A DNA stretch of 64,000 bases, from assembly GCA_965235635.1 (NCBI GenBank), contig CBDDYR010000004.1, positions 89,463 to 153,462 on the forward strand, given 5' to 3'. The position numbers and the translations under genes were made by a program. The notes under the pieces were generated by a model that saw only the letters and a list, made by a program, of their open reading frames with translations, made no database searches and had not been told where the DNA came from. Positions 44,859 through 51,916 of this stretch are shown here, piece by piece (within the stretch, counting starts at the first letter, position 1; each line of letters starts with the position of its first letter). The stretch comes from Fontibacterium meridianamericanum (GTDB taxonomy: Bacteria > Pseudomonadota > Alphaproteobacteria > Pelagibacterales > Pelagibacteraceae).

Positions 44859-46728
44859 TTCTCAATCTAAAAGTTTGATAAACTCCCCCAAAAGCAATTA
44901 ACAATATAGAAAGCCAAATCCAAAACATGAATGGCTTATAATAAAATCTAACCATAATTTTATCTTTTTCAAATTCAGATAAATTAATTGCAAAGTAATA
45001 ATCTACAATAAAATTAGTCTTAATACTTGTCTCGGAGGTAAACTGAATTGGCTGATTATATTTTCTAATCGATGGAGTTAATTCAACTTGTTTTTGTTTA
45101 TTAGTTACTAAAAAATTTCCAAAAACTTCCTCATAATTCTCTTTATTAATTTTATTAATACTTTTAAATTTAATAATAAATTCTTGAATTTTAATTTCAT
45201 CTCCCACTTTCATCGCTGCGTTAATTTCCTTTGATAAATAAGCATTAATAAATATAGAAAAAATCAATATGCCAAATCCTAAATGGGATACTAATCTACC
45301 AAAATTTAAGCTTAATTTTTTTTGTGAAATCCAATCAAATATAACAGAGACAATTAAATACACTGAGAACAACAGGCCTAATATTAAAATAATGTCTTTA
45401 TAATTAAAAAACCAAAAAATAATTATTAAAGAAATTACAACTGAAATTGGAAAAAAGATTTTAAAATTTTTAATTTGTAAAAATTTATCTTCTTTATTCC
45501 AACTAAGAAGAGGTCCATGAGACATGAAAAATAAAAATACAAATAAAAAGGGAGCTAAAATAGTATGATAATAAATAGGACCTACTGAAATACTTTTCCC
45601 AGTAATAGCATCCAAAATAATAGGATAGACTGTTCCAACCAAAACAACTGAAAGAAAAAATAATAAAAAACAATTATTTATTAAAATAAAATTATCTCTT
45701 TGGAAAAAAGAGTATTTTCCGTAAAAAGATTTTTTCGGACTCTTTATAATAAAGATAGTTAATGAAAAAAAAGTAATTAGCAAAATTGTGCTTAAAATAT
45801 ATACGCCTCTATACGGATCATTTGCAAAAGCATGCACAGAATTTAATACTCCAGACCTCACTAAAAAGGTTCCAAGCAAACTCATTACAAAAGTAAAGAT
45901 AGAAAGCAATGCCGTCCAAGAGTGTAATTTATCTTTTTTAAAAGTTACAATGTTAGAGTGAATTAAAGCCGTTGCGGCAAGCCAAGGCATTAATGATGCA
46001 TTTTCAACTGGATCCCAAAACCAATATCCACCCCAACCTAATTCATAGTAGGCCCAAAAAGATCCAAGACCAATTCCAATAGTCAGCAAAGACCAGGGCA
46101 GAATAATCCAAAAATTTGCAATCTTACTCCATGATTGATCAAAATTATTAGTGACTAATCCTGCAAGGGCAAAACTAAAAACTAAAGAAAAACCAACATA
46201 ACCAAAATATAAAAATGGGGGGTGGATCGCAAGTAACGGATCTTGCAGAATAGGATTTAGACCAAGACCTTGTGATGGCGTTGGATCCATCTGATCAAAA
46301 GGGTTCGAAGTCAAAATTAAAAAAAGTAAAAAAATTAAGATTAATATTGCTTGAAAAAAAACTGTATAAAATTTTAATTTTTCACTAACCTTTGTTCTAA
46401 CAAATACGAATGAAAATAATGATAATATTAAAATAAATAAAACCATACTGCCTTCGTGGTTACCCCACGCTCCTGATATTTTATATATTAAAGGCTTAGT
46501 CGTATGAGAATTTTGATAGACAGCTACATTGGAAAAATCAGAGACAATAAAACAATATATTAGAGTTAAAAATGAAATTAATAATAAAAAAAAAATACTA
46601 TTATTAAAAAAATTAATTGTTTTAGAATTTTTAAAATTATTTTTTATTCCAATAATGAATGAAAAAATTAAAAAACAATTAAATATTAAAGATAAAAATA
46701 AGGCTAAATTACCTATATAACCGGCCAT
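44851..46728 (-). CDS. ccmF: Heme lyase subunit CcmF
   Basis: Large membrane protein (625 aa, about 15 helices) that attaches heme to apocytochrome c with CcmH. The WWD heme-handling motif WGGYWFWDPVENASLMPWL is present, as is SGAWGNHEGSMVLF near residue 90 and the periplasmic beta domain near the C-terminus (about residues 495-595). It lies 2 bp after ccmE. Confidence 0.96.
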   Translation of the reverse strand: MAGYIGNLALFLSLIFNCFLIFSFIIGIKNNFKNSKTINFFNNSIFFLLLISFLTLIYCFIVSDFSNVAVYQNSHTTKPLIYKISGAWGNHEGSMVLFILILSLFSFVFVRTKVSEKLKFYTVFFQAILILIFLLFLILTSNPFDQMDPTPSQGLGLNPILQDPLLAIHPPFLYFGYVGFSLVFSFALAGLVTNNFDQSWSKIANFWIILPWSLLTIGIGLGSFWAYYELGWGGYWFWDPVENASLMPWLAATALIHSNIVTFKKDKLHSWTALLSIFTFVMSLLGTFLVRSGVLNSVHAFANDPYRGVYILSTILLITFFSLTIFIIKSPKKSFYGKYSFFQRDNFILINNCFLLFFLSVVLVGTVYPIILDAITGKSISVGPIYYHTILAPFLFVFLFFMSHGPLLSWNKEDKFLQIKNFKIFFPISVVISLIIIFWFFNYKDIILILGLLFSVYLIVSVIFDWISQKKLSLNFGRLVSHLGFGILIFSIFINAYLSKEINAAMKVGDEIKIQEFIIKFKSINKINKENYEEVFGNFLVTNKQKQVELTPSIRKYNQPIQFTSETSIKTNFIVDYYFAINLSEFEKDKIMVRFYYKPFMFWIWLSILLIAFGGVYQTFRLRNE

Positions 46729-46730
46729 AA

Positions 46731-47165
46731 TTATTTATTTGATTTATTTTTTTTCAAACTATTTGCCACTTCTGGCGGCATATAATTTTCATCATGCTTA
46801 GCAAGTATCGTAGTTGCGATAAAATATTTTCTATCTTTTAAAAGACCCTCTACAACTGCGCTTTTACCTTCCACAAATAAGTTGGGCAATAAGCCATTAT
46901 ACTCAACAAAAATTTCATTTTTTAAATCAGTAATAATAAAAACATAAGTATTATTATTTTTTTTTAATGAACCTTCTTTAACTAAACCTCCAAGCCTAAT
47001 CTTGCTAACAGGAGTATTTGTTAAATTTTTTATTTCTTGAGGTGCATAAAAATACACCACATTTTTTTGTAAATTATTATATATAAAAAAAAATATTATT
47101 AATGCCGCTATGGCTATTAAAGAAAAAATTTTTAATCTATTTTTTGTAGATTTGCTAAAAATCAT
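46731..47165 (-). CDS. ccmE: Heme chaperone CcmE
   Basis: 144-aa periplasmic heme chaperone. It starts with one transmembrane anchor (IFSLIAIAALIIFFFIYNN), then an OB-fold domain with FVEGKSAVVEGLL, and the heme-binding histidine and distal tyrosine in ILAKHDENYMPPEV. The covalent His is the only residue I can name from the motif. It lies upstream of ccmF and downstream of ccmD. Confidence 0.96.
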   Translation of the reverse strand: MIFSKSTKNRLKIFSLIAIAALIIFFFIYNNLQKNVVYFYAPQEIKNLTNTPVSKIRLGGLVKEGSLKKNNNTYVFIITDLKNEIFVEYNGLLPNLFVEGKSAVVEGLLKDRKYFIATTILAKHDENYMPPEVANSLKKNKSNK

Positions 47166-47257
47166 AATTGTATTTAAACAAATTTTTTAAGAAGATATCG
47201 GGACTTAATTAGATATGAAACTAAAATCTATTCGCTTGCGCTGAAACTGAAGCTTCA

Positions 47258-47416
47258 TCAATTTTTTCTGATTGATAAAGATGTTCGTATGTTTTTAATA
47301 GAATTTAATTTTTTAACTGAAACGTAATAAAGGGAAATTAAAGATAAAGCAGCAAATGCATATGATAACCATATGTACAAACCATAACCACCCATATTTA
47401 AAAATTCTAAAATCAT
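47258..47416 (-). CDS. ccmD: Heme exporter protein CcmD (small), possibly frameshifted at its 3' end
   Basis: A 52-aa protein starting MILEFLNMGGYGLYIWLSYA, one transmembrane helix (to about residue 32), then a basic tail. This is the CcmD pattern, and its place between ccmC and ccmE confirms it. The ATG overlaps the ccmC stop as ATGA (47413-47416). After about residue 41 the frame runs into an unlikely end; removing one base of an A5 run would give a different tail beginning TYEHLYQSEKIDEA and ending at 47221. I consider an indel likely. Confidence 0.85.
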   Translation of the reverse strand: MILEFLNMGGYGLYIWLSYAFAALSLISLYYVSVKKLNSIKNIRTSLSIRKN

Positions 47417-48111
47417 TTTTTATTAACTTTAAAATTTATAATTTCATATTTATATCTAATCAAGAAAATAATCAGTGATAAAATACAAAAGCTAAAAAAC
47501 ATTATAAGTAATGGCGCCAGCATTGAACTATGTATAGTGGGTGCGGCAGTTAGTGTAATGCTTGCGGGCTGATGAAGGGTGTTCCACCATGCAACTGAAA
47601 ATTTAATAATAGGAATATTTATTAATCCCACGATACCAACAATATTAGTAATTTTTTCAGCTGAATTATAATCTTTTATCAACGACCACAAAAAAACATA
47701 AAGAATATAAGTTAACACTAAAATGAACATTGAAGTTAACCTACCATCCCAGCTCCAAAAAGTTCCCCACGTTGGATAACCCCAAAGTGATCCTGTCACA
47801 ACAGATATTAAAGAAAAAACTAATCCTATCGGTGCTAAACTTTTTGCGTAAACTGAAAAAACTCTAACTTTAAAAATTAAACTTATGAATGATGAAATTC
47901 CAATAATTAAAAAAATAAATAAAGAAATCCAAGAGGATGGTACGTGAACATACATAATTCTGACCGTATCTTTTTGTAAATAATCAATTGGGGAAAAGAC
48001 TAAGGCTAAGATTAAACCAAGAATAAGTGCTAAAACAAAAATTATCTTTAACCAAAATATACTGGTATTCGCTAAGTTAAAAAAAGTTCTTGGTTTAAAT
48101 ATTCCAAACAT
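47413..48111 (-). CDS. ccmC: Heme exporter protein CcmC
   Basis: 232-aa six-helix membrane protein that loads heme onto CcmE. It has the WWD-type motif WGYPTWGTFWSWDGRLTS, with the flanking heme-ligand histidines in VHVPSSW and NTLHQPASI. It overlaps ccmD by 4 bp. It is the first ccm gene at this locus; ccmA and ccmB are not present in the window. Its ATG lies inside a 10-bp inverted repeat (48102-48111 with 48133-48142). No clear ribosome-binding site is visible directly upstream. Confidence 0.95.
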   Translation of the reverse strand: MFGIFKPRTFFNLANTSIFWLKIIFVLALILGLILALVFSPIDYLQKDTVRIMYVHVPSSWISLFIFLIIGISSFISLIFKVRVFSVYAKSLAPIGLVFSLISVVTGSLWGYPTWGTFWSWDGRLTSMFILVLTYILYVFLWSLIKDYNSAEKITNIVGIVGLINIPIIKFSVAWWNTLHQPASITLTAAPTIHSSMLAPLLIMFFSFCILSLIIFLIRYKYEIINFKVNKK

Positions 48112-48142
48112 TTAATTAGATTTTTTTACTACATGTTTGGAA
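48102..48142 (-). promoter_or_regulatory. Inverted repeat that sequesters the ccmC start codon
   Basis: TTCCAAACAT (48102-48111 on the plus strand) and ATGTTTGGAA (48133-48142) pair perfectly over 10 bp with a 21-nt loop. On the mRNA the pairing covers the ccmC ATG and its next two codons, so it would block initiation until opened by ribosome, heat or another factor. No regulator is known; the effect is an inference from base pairing only. Confidence 0.55.
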
Positions 48143-48154
48143 AGATTAGAAGTT

Positions 48155-48205
48155 TACCTAACTGAGATAAGGGAGATTGGGGATCAAAAATAACTCAGTT
48201 AGGTA
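48155..48205 (-). ncRNA. 12-bp hairpin with C/U-rich loop between hspQ and ccmC
   Basis: TACCTAACTGAG (48155-48166) pairs perfectly with CTCAGTTAGGTA (48194-48205). On the minus strand the 27-nt loop carries GAUCCCC and UCUCCCUUA, the latter complementary to a Shine-Dalgarno sequence. No U-run follows, so it is not a plain Rho-independent terminator. It could be an hspQ 3' element, a ccm leader or a small RNA of the anti-SD loop type known from other alphaproteobacteria. Which one cannot be settled from one genome. Confidence 0.55.
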
Positions 48206-48280
48206 TTAACTAAAATTTAATAAATTAATCTGTCTATCTTTTGCGTTAAAAATGTTTGAATTAAGGCAGTAAAAATCTAC

Positions 48281-48610
48281 CTAGTTTGATGGCTTAAAGT
48301 AAAGATTTCCTCTTTTTCCTTTAAATATTTCGTTAACTAAAGGATGTCTTACAGGCTCATTTGGATCATCAACAACTAAATTTTGTTCTGAAACATAAGC
48401 TTCATAAGTGATCTCATCATTCTCAGCTAATAAATGATAAAACGGTTGATCTTTTCTAGGGCGTGCTGCTTTTGGAATAGATTGATACCACTCCTCTGAA
48501 TTATTAAATTGAAAATCTACATCGTAAATAACGCCTCTAAAATCAAACAAACGATGTCTTACTACTTCTCCAATTGAAAATTTAGCTTTGTTTAATTTTT
48601 TCTCTAACAT
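48281..48610 (-). CDS. hspQ: HspQ / YccV-like hemimethylated-DNA-binding domain protein
   Basis: 109-aa single-domain protein with KFSIGEVVRHRLFDFRGVIYDVD, PKAARPRKDQPFYHLL and YVSEQNLVVDDP, the HspQ signature. In E. coli HspQ is a heat-shock protein that stimulates Lon and is degraded by it; the domain was also named for hemimethylated oriC binding. Function here is only by family. The 169 bp downstream to ccmC has two inverted repeats (separate entries); the gene has no operon partner. Confidence 0.93.
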   Translation of the reverse strand: MLEKKLNKAKFSIGEVVRHRLFDFRGVIYDVDFQFNNSEEWYQSIPKAARPRKDQPFYHLLAENDEITYEAYVSEQNLVVDDPNEPVRHPLVNEIFKGKRGNLYFKPSN

Positions 48611-48650
48611 TAAAATTTAAAGTAGTGATTCTTATAAAAATTTCAATAGC

Positions 48651-49418
48651 TCACTGAATTGTATCTAAATACATCTTAAGTCTAATTCCTTTTTTTCCTT
48701 TAGTTGTTGCATAAATTGGAAAATAGTTATCCCCAACAATCCCAAAATAAAGATCTACTTTAAATTGCTCAGGCGTATTAGGATCTCCTGGAATGTAACC
48801 TGATATGGGTTGATAAGTTAAAATACACTTTTGTAATTTTCCTTTATAATTAGAAAAAATTGAATCAAAATCTATCTTTTCATTTTCTTTCTTCATCACC
48901 AAGTAGTAAAAAATATTACCATCAAAAACTTTAATTTTTTTATCACAATCAAGATTTTTTTTATCAATCAAAAATAATTTTTTAACCGCAAAAATTGGAT
49001 CAATCACACCAAAATAATCTTCTTTATTGTATGGAACTTTTTTAGTTAAATCTTCAGTCCGAGGAGGATCTGTTTCAAAATTAAGAACTTTTTCCTTAGA
49101 AAAATTGATTTTATTTAATCTATATTTATTAGTAGTTGGTTTGTCATAACGATATTCATATTTCCAAGTATTTTTACTTTTATCATTAAATTCAACTTTA
49201 GATTTTGCTAAAACTTTTACAAAAAACCCAACGATACCGACACTTTCAGCGCTAAAAGTTATTTTGTTATTTACCTCATCATCAATATTAAAATTAATCT
49301 CCATCACATTCAAATTATAGGCGCGGACATCATATTTAAATTCTTTTGCTAAAGATGAATTAAAGTTTAAAATAATTAGATAAATAATTATTAAAAATTT
49401 AATGAATAAAGGTCTCAT
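48651..49418 (-). CDS. DUF3108 periplasmic protein
   Basis: 255-aa protein with a signal peptide (FLIIIYLIILNFNSSLA, cleaved before KEFKYDVRAY). The mature part is a beta-rich fold with the pattern YDVRAYNLNVMEINF at its N-terminus and a PNTPEQFKVDLYFG segment near the end, which I recognise as DUF3108. Function is unknown; family members are periplasmic and common in alphaproteobacteria. Its start overlaps the divergent yciB gene by 17 bp. Confidence 0.78.
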   Translation of the reverse strand: MRPLFIKFLIIIYLIILNFNSSLAKEFKYDVRAYNLNVMEINFNIDDEVNNKITFSAESVGIVGFFVKVLAKSKVEFNDKSKNTWKYEYRYDKPTTNKYRLNKINFSKEKVLNFETDPPRTEDLTKKVPYNKEDYFGVIDPIFAVKKLFLIDKKNLDCDKKIKVFDGNIFYYLVMKKENEKIDFDSIFSNYKGKLQKCILTYQPISGYIPGDPNTPEQFKVDLYFGIVGDNYFPIYATTKGKKGIRLKMYLDTIQ

Positions 49419-49947
49419 AAAGTTTTTATTAGATATTGGTCCGTTATTAATCTTTTTTTATTTCTATAGAAAATATGGAATGATTTATGCAATACTTCCA
49501 TTAATTATTGCAACTATTATATCGGTATTTTTTGTTTACCGAATAGATAAAAAAATTCCAACAATACCAATACTAGGTGCTATTGTTGTAACTTTATTTG
49601 GCGGACTAGCACTTCTCTTTGATAATAAAATATTCTTTTACATGAAGCCTACAATTCTAAATATAATATTTGCGCTTATTCTTTTGTATGGACAAATCTT
49701 TTTAAAACAACCTTTGCTAAAAAAATTATTTGATGAGTCTATTAAAATTTCTGATGAGGGTTGGAATATTTTAAATAAACGTTGGATATATTTTTTTATT
49801 TTTCTAGCAGCATTAAATGAGCTGGTTTGGAGAACACAAAGTGAAGATTTTTGGGTTCAATTTAAAGTTTTTGGACTATTACCAATTACTTTAATATTCA
49901 CAATTATGCAGGTGTCTCTTATTCAAAAACACAGAATTGATTCATGA
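49402..49947 (+). CDS. yciB: YciB/IspZ family inner-membrane septation protein
   Basis: 181-aa membrane protein with five to six helices. It begins LIKFLLDIGPLLIFFYFY, matches the family in the ALPLIIATIISVFFVYRI helix and loop, and has the characteristic GGLALLFDNKIFFYMKPTI segment and ALNELVWRTQSEDFWVQFKVFG near the end. In E. coli YciB interacts with elongation and division proteins and is linked to envelope integrity. It overlaps the divergent DUF3108 start by 17 bp and DUF2794 by 4 bp downstream. Confidence 0.9.
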   Translation: MNKGLIKFLLDIGPLLIFFYFYRKYGMIYAILPLIIATIISVFFVYRIDKKIPTIPILGAIVVTLFGGLALLFDNKIFFYMKPTILNIIFALILLYGQIFLKQPLLKKLFDESIKISDEGWNILNKRWIYFFIFLAALNELVWRTQSEDFWVQFKVFGLLPITLIFTIMQVSLIQKHRIDS

Positions 49948-50288
49948 AGCTTCATCTTATTAAAAATAATAATCTTACTAAAGAAAACTTTTTTAACAAA
50001 AAAGAACTGAATGAAATCTTGAATCTGTATGGTTCCATGGTTTCTGTGGGGGAATGGAAAGACTATGGAATTTATATGAGCAAAACTATGATAAGTTTTG
50101 AGATCTATAGAAAAGCAACTGAAAATCCTCTTTTTCAAATTTTAAAAAAACTTAATTCAAAAGATAATAATAAGTATCAATTAAAAGATGCGAGTGGATT
50201 AATAATTAAAAGCTCCGATAACTTAAACTCGATATTAAAAATTATCTCAAAAAAAAATTCTACAAAATATTTAAAAGTTATTAAATAA
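49944..50288 (+). CDS. DUF2794 domain protein
   Basis: 114-aa alphaproteobacterial protein with NLYGSMVSVGEWKDYGIYMSK, then FEIYRKATENPLFQI, and KYQLKDASGLIIKSSD. I recognise the pattern of DUF2794, whose function is unknown. It overlaps yciB by 4 bp and lies one base before DUF2256, so these small conserved genes are likely one transcript. Confidence 0.78.
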   Translation: MKLHLIKNNNLTKENFFNKKELNEILNLYGSMVSVGEWKDYGIYMSKTMISFEIYRKATENPLFQILKKLNSKDNNKYQLKDASGLIIKSSDNLNSILKIISKKNSTKYLKVIK

Positions 50289-50289
50289 G

Positions 50290-50418
50290 TTGAGAAAAAA
50301 AAATCAATTACCAAAGAAGATTTGTCCAAATTGCAAGAGAGAATTTCTCTGGAGAAAAAAATGGGAAAAAAATTGGGATTTTGTTAAGTATTGTTCAAAA
50401 AAATGCTCTAAAAATTAA
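50290..50418 (+). CDS. DUF2256 zinc-ribbon small protein
   Basis: 42-aa protein beginning with TTG (or a later start) that reads KICPNCKREFLWRKKWEKNW and then CSKKC. The CxxC and CxxxC pairs form a zinc ribbon; this matches DUF2256, a widespread family of unknown role. The TTG lies one base after the DUF2794 stop. Its composition (CPNCKR, WRKKWE) is convincing despite its length. It is missed when only longer reading frames are listed. Confidence 0.8.
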   Translation: MRKKNQLPKKICPNCKREFLWRKKWEKNWDFVKYCSKKCSKN

Positions 50419-50487
50419 TCTAAAATTAAATGATAAAATAATTTTAAATTTAATGAAATTACACTTTAATTAAATTATAGTTATAAC

Positions 50488-50652
50488 ATGACAAAAAATT
50501 TTATTACTTATTTATTATCAGTCATAGCAGGAATTATTTGTTTTCTTTTTCTTTTAAATTGGGTGTTAGATGAATATGGTTATATCGGTGCTATTCTACT
50601 TCCGCTAATATTAGTTTCGATCTTCTTGATCATTAGAAAAATGATTCAATGA
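50488..50652 (+). CDS. 54-aa two-helix membrane protein, unknown
   Basis: Reading ATG at 50488 gives MTKNFITYLLSVIAGIICFL, then a loop (DEYGYI) and a second hydrophobic helix ending IRKMIQ. Two transmembrane helices, no family recognised. The stop overlaps the next ATG (50649) as ATGA, the junction form used throughout this window, which supports it being a real gene translated with its neighbour. Confidence 0.65.
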   Translation: MTKNFITYLLSVIAGIICFLFLLNWVLDEYGYIGAILLPLILVSIFLIIRKMIQ

Positions 50653-51008
50653 AAAATCCATATGTTCTTATAATCGGCGCAATCATTTTACTTTTTATTT
50701 TAGGAACAAAAGCGTTTTGGCCAATTTTAACTCTAACTATTTCAATTTATTTATTAATTTTTATATCTAATTACTTAAAAAAATTTGAAACAGGAGATCA
50801 AGACCAAACTAGTAAAGATTTTTGGAAATATAGTTATGATATTAGAAAATTCAAAAAATCAATTTGGGAACCTAAAGAACCTCTAAAAATTACAAATAAA
50901 AAAATTTTTAAAAATAGATTAGTTAACTGTTACTGGATTTTAGTTTTTATAATTTTTTTTGTTGGTTGCTATTTATTTGCAGGTATTGGAGATTTTATTC
51001 TAGGTTAA
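50649..51008 (+). CDS. Membrane protein of unknown function
   Basis: 119 aa with two N-terminal hydrophobic segments (about residues 4-40) and a C-terminal helix (CYWILVFIIFFVGCYLFAGIGDF). The middle holds charged residues (KFKKSIWEPKEPLKITNKK). I recognise no domain. It overlaps the preceding small membrane gene by 4 bp, so the two probably act together. It is followed by a hairpin at 51014-51036. Confidence 0.65.
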   Translation: MKNPYVLIIGAIILLFILGTKAFWPILTLTISIYLLIFISNYLKKFETGDQDQTSKDFWKYSYDIRKFKKSIWEPKEPLKITNKKIFKNRLVNCYWILVFIIFFVGCYLFAGIGDFILG

Positions 51009-51013
51009 TACCA

Positions 51014-51036
51014 TAGCCCCGGATGAACCGGGGCTA
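51014..51036. terminator. GC-rich terminator hairpin between convergent genes
   Basis: TAGCCCCGG (51014-51022) pairs with CCGGGGCTA (51028-51036) around ATGAA. It is the only GC-rich stretch in a convergent gap of 42 bp, between the 119-aa membrane protein and the Bax-inhibitor-like gene. A/T-rich tracts flank it on both sides rather than a clean U-run, so it may terminate in both directions. Confidence 0.75.
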
Positions 51037-51050
51037 ATAAATAAAATTAA

Positions 51051-51806
51051 TTAGTCTCTTCTTTGTCCAAAAAATCTTAACAACATTACAAAAAGGTTAA
51101 TGAAATCTAAATAAAGAGTTAACGCTCCCATAATAGATTTTTTTGCCATTACCTCTGAATCTCCACCATCAAAATACATATCTTTAATTTTTTGTGTGTC
51201 ATAAGCAGTCAGACCAACAAAAATTATAACTCCAAGTATTGAAACGATGAAATCTAGTTGTGTAGATTTTAGAAAAATATTTACGATTGAGGCAATAATG
51301 ACTCCGATTAAACCCATCATTAAAAATGATCCAAGCTTAGTCAAATCAGATTTTGTTGTGTAGCCATAAAGACTCATTGTAGCAAAAGTTGCTGCTGTAA
51401 TGAAAAATACTCGAGCAATACTCGCTCCAACATAAACCATAAAAATAGAAGAAAGGGATGCGCCCATTAAAGCTGCGAATACCCAAAACAATGTTTGAGC
51501 TTTTGATGCGCTCATTTTCGCAAGACCAAAACTCATCCACATTACTACTCCTAAAGGAGCAAAAGCAATCACCCACATTAATGCAGAATTATAAATTGCA
51601 TTTCCTAAATTAGTTAGGCCAGTAATTGAACCAGCTTCATTTGTAACTACTGAATATTTAAATAAAAATAACGCTACAAAACCTGTAACCAAAATACCGG
51701 TTGCCATGTAATTGTAGATCTTCAACATGTAGGATCTAAGGCCCTGATCTATGGCACCCGATTCTGCACGTGTCGTAGCTCTTGTTTGACCATACTTTAA
51801 GTTCAT
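51051..51806 (-). CDS. Bax inhibitor-1/YccA family membrane protein
   Basis: 251-aa protein with seven transmembrane helices. The N-terminal cytoplasmic segment QTRATTRAESGAIDQGLRSYM is followed by the first helix; the family motif FVGLTAYDTQKIKDMY is near the C-terminus, and ALTLYLDFINLFVMLLRFFG ends the protein. Members are proton/calcium-sensitive leak channels; YccA regulates FtsH in E. coli. The role here is by family only. Confidence 0.94.
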   Translation of the reverse strand: MNLKYGQTRATTRAESGAIDQGLRSYMLKIYNYMATGILVTGFVALFLFKYSVVTNEAGSITGLTNLGNAIYNSALMWVIAFAPLGVVMWMSFGLAKMSASKAQTLFWVFAALMGASLSSIFMVYVGASIARVFFITAATFATMSLYGYTTKSDLTKLGSFLMMGLIGVIIASIVNIFLKSTQLDFIVSILGVIIFVGLTAYDTQKIKDMYFDGGDSEVMAKKSIMGALTLYLDFINLFVMLLRFFGQRRD

Positions 51807-51839
51807 ATTTTTTTTTACCTATATGTTTGTTTGACCCAA

Positions 51840-51868
51840 TACATAATGTTAAAATATGTTCATTTCAA
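51840..51868 (-). promoter_or_regulatory. Candidate promoter of the Bax-inhibitor-like gene
   Basis: Minus strand: TTGAAA (51868-51863), a 17-bp spacer and TATGTA (51845-51840), leaving about 25 nt of leader to the ATG at 51806. The 110-bp divergent gap to the aldo/keto reductase gene leaves room for both promoters. By-eye call in A+T-rich DNA. Confidence 0.4.
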
Positions 51869-51916
51869 GAAGGTTAAAAAAAGGCTATTCCATTATCTTT
51901 TTGAAACTAAAAAAAT

